Shown: positions 7,253 to 10,127 of the stretch, one piece after another
Layout of the letters: each line of letters opens with the position of its first letter
Position numbering within the stretch: the stretch's first letter is position 1
Assembly: GCA_933822405.4 (NCBI GenBank)
Contig: CAKOGP040002077.1
Coordinates: 1-10,127, forward strand
Direction of reading: 5' to 3'
DNA: 10,127 bases
Origin: Cylindrotheca closterium
Taxonomy: Eukaryota > Bacillariophyta > Bacillariophyceae > Bacillariales > Bacillariaceae
Notes under the pieces: generated by a model
Databases searched by the model: none
Told to the model about the DNA's origin: nothing
The model's input: only the letters and a program-made list of their open reading frames with translations
Position numbers and translations under genes: made by a program

Positions 7253-8209
7253 CTAAGCGGCCTTCTTGTTTTCTCTCTTTATTCTGCTGTAGGGACCCAA
7301 ATCACTCCGGAAAATGTAATCGTAGATGACTCCAGACCAGGAGTCATAACTGTGGAGGGGATCATAGAATTCAGGGGCAATCCTGCGAACCATGGGAAGC
7401 TTGAAGCCAGGGATACGGGGGAAATCGTGGTGTTCGTTGTGATAACCAACGTTGAAGGTCACCAAGTTGAGCAATCCATAGTAAGAATAAGTTTCTTGGC
7501 CCTCCTTGAAAATGTAGTGCTCAGAGATGAAGTGGCCAGCAACAGGGTGGATTCCCATACCAAGAAGGGTTGCAGCAATATTGAACATCACTGCCTTGAA
7601 TCCAAAGGTGAACGCAAAGGCAGCGTTAAATGCAAAAGTAACAATTCCATTGATTGCCTCCATGACAGACAATGGCTTTGGGTTGACAACAAGAGGGCGG
7701 AGTGCATAGAACAGAGGTTGCAAGATGACCCAGAAAACCTTCTTTGGTCTGGTGTTGAAGAAGCGTCCTTCCCAGTCCGATGGAATGTCAACATCGATAA
7801 TATCAACACCTTGGGAGTAGTGATGTTCCAAGTGGTACTTCTTGAAAGAAATGCAAGAAGGCAATCCTTGTCCACAATTGGCTACCATACCCAAAAGTTC
7901 GTTGTAAAATGTTTTCTTGAAACACAAGTTGTGGGATAGCTCGTGATTTCCAAGCGATAACCAATGTGTCAAGGTTCCCCCGAGACTCCAACAGAGGAAG
8001 AACCATTTCCATCCTTCAAGTTGTGTGGAATAGACGGCCAATCCAAGTTGCACAGCAACAATGGCCAAGATCATTGGAAGAAGACGAACATCTGGGCCAT
8101 ACAATTCCTTGATTTCAGGGTGCTTCGCGAGGATAGCTTTACGACGGGAATGGTGAGGCTCGTCTGTGCCTACGCGTGCAAAGGCTGTCGTGGAAACTTT
8201 TTGACCCAT
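7253..8209 (-). CDS. DEGS1: Sphingolipid delta(4)-desaturase (DES1/DEGS1 type)
   Basis: Encodes a 318-residue ER membrane di-iron enzyme that introduces the delta-4 double bond into dihydroceramide or the sphingoid base. It is intronless. The N-terminal Lipid_DES region is typical (MGQKVSTTAFARVGTDEPH, then RRKAILAKHPEIKELYGPD). The three His boxes are HELSH (89-93), HLEHH (126-130) and HNEHH (257-261), with HPVAGHFISEHY (221-232) also conserved. Hydrophobic segments lie at about 43-62, 69-87, 157-175 and 186-220. ILQPLFYALRPL and GQETYSYYG.LNL.TFNVGYHNEHHDFP are hallmarks of this subfamily rather than of acyl-CoA or acyl-lipid desaturases. The length matches human DEGS1 (about 323). The C-terminus ENKKAA carries a KKxx dilysine ER-retrieval signal. 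The start is fixed by the family's MGxxVS N-terminus. No C4-hydroxylase activity can be inferred or excluded. Confidence 0.97.
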   Translation of the reverse strand: MGQKVSTTAFARVGTDEPHHSRRKAILAKHPEIKELYGPDVRLLPMILAIVAVQLGLAVYSTQLEGWKWFFLCWSLGGTLTHWLSLGNHELSHNLCFKKTFYNELLGMVANCGQGLPSCISFKKYHLEHHYSQGVDIIDVDIPSDWEGRFFNTRPKKVFWVILQPLFYALRPLVVNPKPLSVMEAINGIVTFAFNAAFAFTFGFKAVMFNIAATLLGMGIHPVAGHFISEHYIFKEGQETYSYYGLLNLVTFNVGYHNEHHDFPRIPGFKLPMVRRIAPEFYDPLHSYDSWSGVIYDYIFRSDLGPYSRIKRENKKAA

Positions 8210-8425
8210 CGTTCAGTGAGAGCTGTTTTTCTTATTGCTGGAATGCTTGCAACAAACATCGAAGAATGAATTAGTTTCATCAATCCGAAGTCCGACCCAA
8301 TGCCAAAAGTTCAAAATTCCACCTGCCGGGCTTCTCAGTAAAAATAGTACTAGCTTCACGGCAGGGCCAAAAATGGAATCCGCTGCGTCACGCACACAGA
8401 AAGGTTTGGAGTTCCACTCTGTGGC

Positions 8426-8488
8426 CATCGTCTTGCGGTCAACCCACCCCGTCTGTCAGTCGCAAGTAAACTAGCGAAGGGTCTCCCT
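8426..8488. repeat. Dispersed 63-bp repeat, copy B
   Basis: This is the direct-orientation partner of 2518-2580 (58/63 identical). Differences fall only in the second half. The minus-strand frame is open across both copies and includes ATDRRGGLTARR in each. Flanking sequence is unrelated to that of copy A. Confidence 0.85.
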
Positions 8489-8612
8489 GCTGAGACTCTG
8501 AGGGCGAAACCCCAAACCCAAATTCGATGCCCCCGGCACATATGCGTCTAAAATAGAACCTTTTCAAAAATTCCAAGAATTCTCTCTGCCATCCGGCAAA
8601 ACACATTGCGCG

Positions 8613-8628
8613 AATATCGCGCGATATT
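8613..8628. repeat. Perfect 16-bp palindrome
   Basis: aatatcgcgcgatatt equals its own reverse complement, in a locally CG-rich context (preceded by gcgcg). It could bind a dimeric factor; no function is known. Confidence 0.6.
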
Positions 8629-8930
8629 TAGCTTGTCAGTCGTGCGAGCTGACCGATGTGGAATTAGGAATCTTGCAATCTACTTTGGCGGGTTCTCGAG
8701 GCGGGTGGGGGGGGAAATTCTTTAAAATGGGGTTACAAAACCTTAAAACGGGGCGCAAGGAAACAAGACTGCAATTAAAATTCCAAATCCGATTTGCAGG
8801 AGCACCTTGGCCTTGCTGTTTCCCCACTTCGCTTCTGGGTCTTCGAACACGGACGCAACCTTCTTGATATGTTGAATTTCTCAAACTTTTCTTTGGCTAG
8901 AAAACGGGGGAAAGCTGATGGAAAAAAGGG

Positions 8931-8957
8931 AAAATTCTTGAAAATTCTTGAAAATTC
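8931..8957. repeat. 10-bp tandem repeat, about 2.7 copies
   Basis: The unit aaaattcttg occurs at 8931-8940 and 8941-8950, followed by a partial copy aaaattc to 8957. It is a short A/T-rich array in non-coding DNA. Confidence 0.7.
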
Positions 8958-9027
8958 GGCACATGTGATATATATGTGCACAGGGAATATTTGAAAACGA
9001 TGTATTTTTCGTACTAAGGCCACGGCA

Positions 9028-9058
9028 ATCCGTGATCCAACGGTATTCATTCACGGAT
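9028..9058. repeat. Inverted repeat with 8-bp arms
   Basis: atccgtga (9028-9035) and tcacggat (9051-9058) are exact reverse complements with a 15-base loop. The structure abuts the inverted-repeat-bounded segment that starts at 9061. Confidence 0.45.
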
Positions 9059-9060
9059 GA

Positions 9061-9161
9061 TGTAAGCGACAATGGATTATTTGAAAATCAAATACTACCT
9101 CTAAAGTAACCCGGAAACTAAGGTATACCAGCCACCAATCAAAACTATGGTGTCGCTTACA
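9061..9161. repeat. 101-bp segment bounded by 11-bp inverted repeats (possible MITE)
   Basis: tgtaagcgaca (9061-9071) and tgtcgcttaca (9151-9161) are perfect reverse complements at the ends of a short A/T-rich non-coding segment. Size and structure resemble a miniature inverted-repeat element. No target-site duplication is visible directly outside the arms, which weakens that reading. Confidence 0.35.
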
Positions 9162-9526
9162 AACTAAGCAAATGTGGAGGGAAAACCTTAAGCCAATGAC
9201 AATCTTTTTCTTTTCCAACAATTAAGAGCACTAAAAACCAAAGAACACCTGCGGTCTAGTTAGTCCATTGTCCATGAAATGCAAAACATGTTTTCACACA
9301 CCAGCCTTGCTCGCACAAACCAAAATCTTCCAGAAACCAAGCACAGCAGCAATCACTACAACAAGGACAACGACTGTGACCCCCGCACTCAGGAGTCATT
9401 GGAGCACGTTTAAAGGGACATCTTCCCTCTTCTCCTCTCCTACTTTGACGACGATTGAGTGCTAACAACCAAGAAGAAATCGCAGGCTGGGCTAAACACT
9501 CAGCTTCTGCCAACTTTTTTGGGGGC

Positions 9527-9659
9527 GACGAACAACAAGAGCAGATGCCTGCTCATCCTGAACAACGGAATCAAGAACAAGAACAGCAAGAACAAGAGCA
9601 GCAAGAACAAGACGAACAACAAGAGCAGATGCCTGCTCGTCCTGAACAACGGAATCAAG
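9527..9659 (+). repeat. 49-bp direct repeat within coding sequence (84-bp period)
   Basis: 9527-9575 and 9611-9659 are identical except for one base (an A-to-G change making His or Arg in MPAxPEQ). The 84-bp offset equals 28 codons, so the frame is kept. Between the copies lies a Gln/Glu-rich run of caagaa/cagcaa codons. The near identity points to a recent duplication or slippage event. Confidence 0.9.
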
Positions 9660-10127
9660 TTCATGACCAAGCGCGACAGGGTGTACAACAGGATGGGCAC
9701 CAGGTCCAAAACTTTCTAGAGTTTACGCCCCGGCAACAGCACACTTGGCTCCGAGCACAATGTGACTGGTGGTTTGTAGTCGCGGACCACTTTCAACCAA
9801 TGACATACACAACAGTTGAAATTGCGATCAGTATGCTCTGCGACTATATGATGTACAGCGGTCGGCTACATGAGTTGCCAATGGACCATGGACTCCCAAT
9901 GGGTAACAACTCAACGCTGCCAACTTCCTGGGAGAGCATTATCTGGCATTTGAAAAGCTTTGAGGACGCTGCAACAACAAAGACAATGGAGGAAAGGTAC
10001 ATTTTTATTTGTTATTGTCTACCAGTAACAAGCACTGAAGGATAGTGTCTTCAAAATTGATTCGACCATCTCTCAATGATTTATGAACATGTTTTCTCAT
10101 TTCAATTCCATATTGAGCAGGAGTGAA
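9545..10127 (+). CDS. Cyclin-like protein, N-terminal part (partial, runs off the window)
   Basis: The frame is open from 9449 (after an in-frame stop at 9446-9448) to a donor at 9997. The first in-frame ATG is 9545, used here; the true start may lie in an upstream exon, because the codons before it (NNQEEIAGWAKHSASANFF) look coding. A Gln/Glu-rich leader with an internal repeat precedes WLRAQCDWWFVVADHFQ and TVEIAISMLCDYMM. These resemble the start of a cyclin box (helices 1-2, as in the expanded diatom cyclins), though the usual LDRF is not intact. An intron 9997-10120 (gtacat...gagcag, 124 bp) joins MEER in phase to SE at the window edge; family cyclins continue here into the next box helix. 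Cyclins activate CDKs; the partner is unknown. Family assignment is moderate. Confidence 0.6.
9997..10120 (+). other. Intron of the cyclin-like gene
   Basis: The donor gtacat follows gaggaaag, and the acceptor ttgagcag precedes gagtgaa at the window end. Splicing completes an Arg codon (ag + g) and continues in frame. Unspliced, the frame stops at 10043-10045. Confidence 0.55.

Larger units (their letters stand above)
8210..9544. other. Repeat-rich intergenic region upstream of the desaturase and cyclin-like genes
   Basis: These 1.3 kb separate the divergent desaturase and cyclin-like genes. No convincing gene is seen; short frames occur on both strands but none shows family motifs. Contents are dispersed repeat copy B (8426-8488), a 16-bp palindrome (8613-8628), an E2F-like tttggcggg (8684-8692), a G-rich patch (8703-8753), a 10-bp tandem repeat (8931-8957), an 8-bp-stem hairpin (9028-9058) and an 11-bp inverted repeat bounding 9061-9161. 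The last part (about 9270-9544) may include the 5' leader or a first exon of the cyclin-like gene. Confidence 0.5.

Noticed and set aside
7178..7939. A 253-codon plus-strand open frame
   Set aside because: It lies almost wholly antisense to the well-supported desaturase and shows no family motifs. It is open because of the codon pattern of the opposite strand. Its first ~25 codons lie outside the desaturase but add nothing recognisable.
8213..8428. Minus-strand frame of 71 codons upstream of the desaturase
   Set aside because: It lies upstream of the desaturase start on the same strand, probably in its 5' UTR or promoter, and overlaps the edge of the repeat. No motif or homologue was recognised, and the desaturase N-terminus is already complete.
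8703..8753. Possible G-quadruplex
   Set aside because: Four G-runs exist, but the loops are uneven and long (up to 17 bases); weak without experimental evidence.
8636..9050. Several overlapping short frames on both strands
   Set aside because: They are low-complexity (G-rich, AAAATTC-rich), mutually overlapping and lack family features; treated as non-coding.
9274..9465. Plus-strand ATG frame beginning MKCKTCFHTP
   Set aside because: It could be a first exon of the cyclin-like gene, but no donor in it joins convincingly in phase. Left unannotated as a gene and mentioned as an uncertainty.
9500..9709. Leucine-rich minus-strand frame and a Lys/Asn-rich alternative plus frame
   Set aside because: Both are shadows of the caagaa/cagcaa repeat codons of the cyclin-like leader.
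1..10127. Operon, CRISPR array, defence system, provirus or biosynthetic cluster
   Set aside because: The genes are unrelated housekeeping genes with eukaryotic introns on both strands. No array of spaced repeats, integrase, transposase, capsid or synthase motif was seen.

Overview
The window looks like nuclear DNA of a eukaryotic alga, most likely a diatom or a close stramenopile relative. The genes are compact and carry few, short GT-AG introns (64-261 bp). One gene encodes a plastid-type YebC protein with a secretory leader plus transit region, as expected for a complex plastid. Others are typical eukaryotic genes: a CCT chaperonin subunit, ribosomal protein eS24, an ER sphingolipid desaturase and a cyclin-like protein. 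No species can be named from the sequence alone.

Layout: CCT7 (340-2187, +, two exons) is followed by a 580-bp spacer holding a 16-bp palindrome and copy A of a dispersed 63-bp repeat. Next is a plastid-targeted YebC/TACO1 family gene (2769-4028, +, four exons), which converges on an intronless biotin synthase with a mitochondrial-type leader (4175-5467, -). Head-to-head with bioB, only 38 bp away, is a previously unlabelled two-exon candidate for an 87-residue protein (5506-5847, +). Its stop lies 4 bp from the stop of eS24 (5852-6449, -, two exons). An 803-bp spacer follows, with inverted repeats and a weak candidate for a small membrane protein. Then comes an intronless sphingolipid delta-4 desaturase (7253-8209, -) with a C-terminal KKAA ER-retrieval signal. 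The last 1.9 kb holds a repeat-rich intergenic stretch (copy B of the 63-bp repeat, a second 16-bp palindrome, an inverted-repeat-bounded 101-bp segment) and the 5' part of a cyclin-like gene with a Gln/Glu-rich leader, cut by the window end.

The genes are not an operon or a pathway cluster. They are housekeeping genes in cytosolic protein folding, plastid translation, biotin synthesis, the cytosolic ribosome, sphingolipid synthesis and cell cycle, packed closely enough that several transcripts probably share promoters or overlap at their 3' ends. No defence, mobile or secondary-metabolism system is visible. The observations most worth a second look are the 87-residue orphan gene and the two copies of the 63-bp repeat, which keep the same open minus-strand reading frame.
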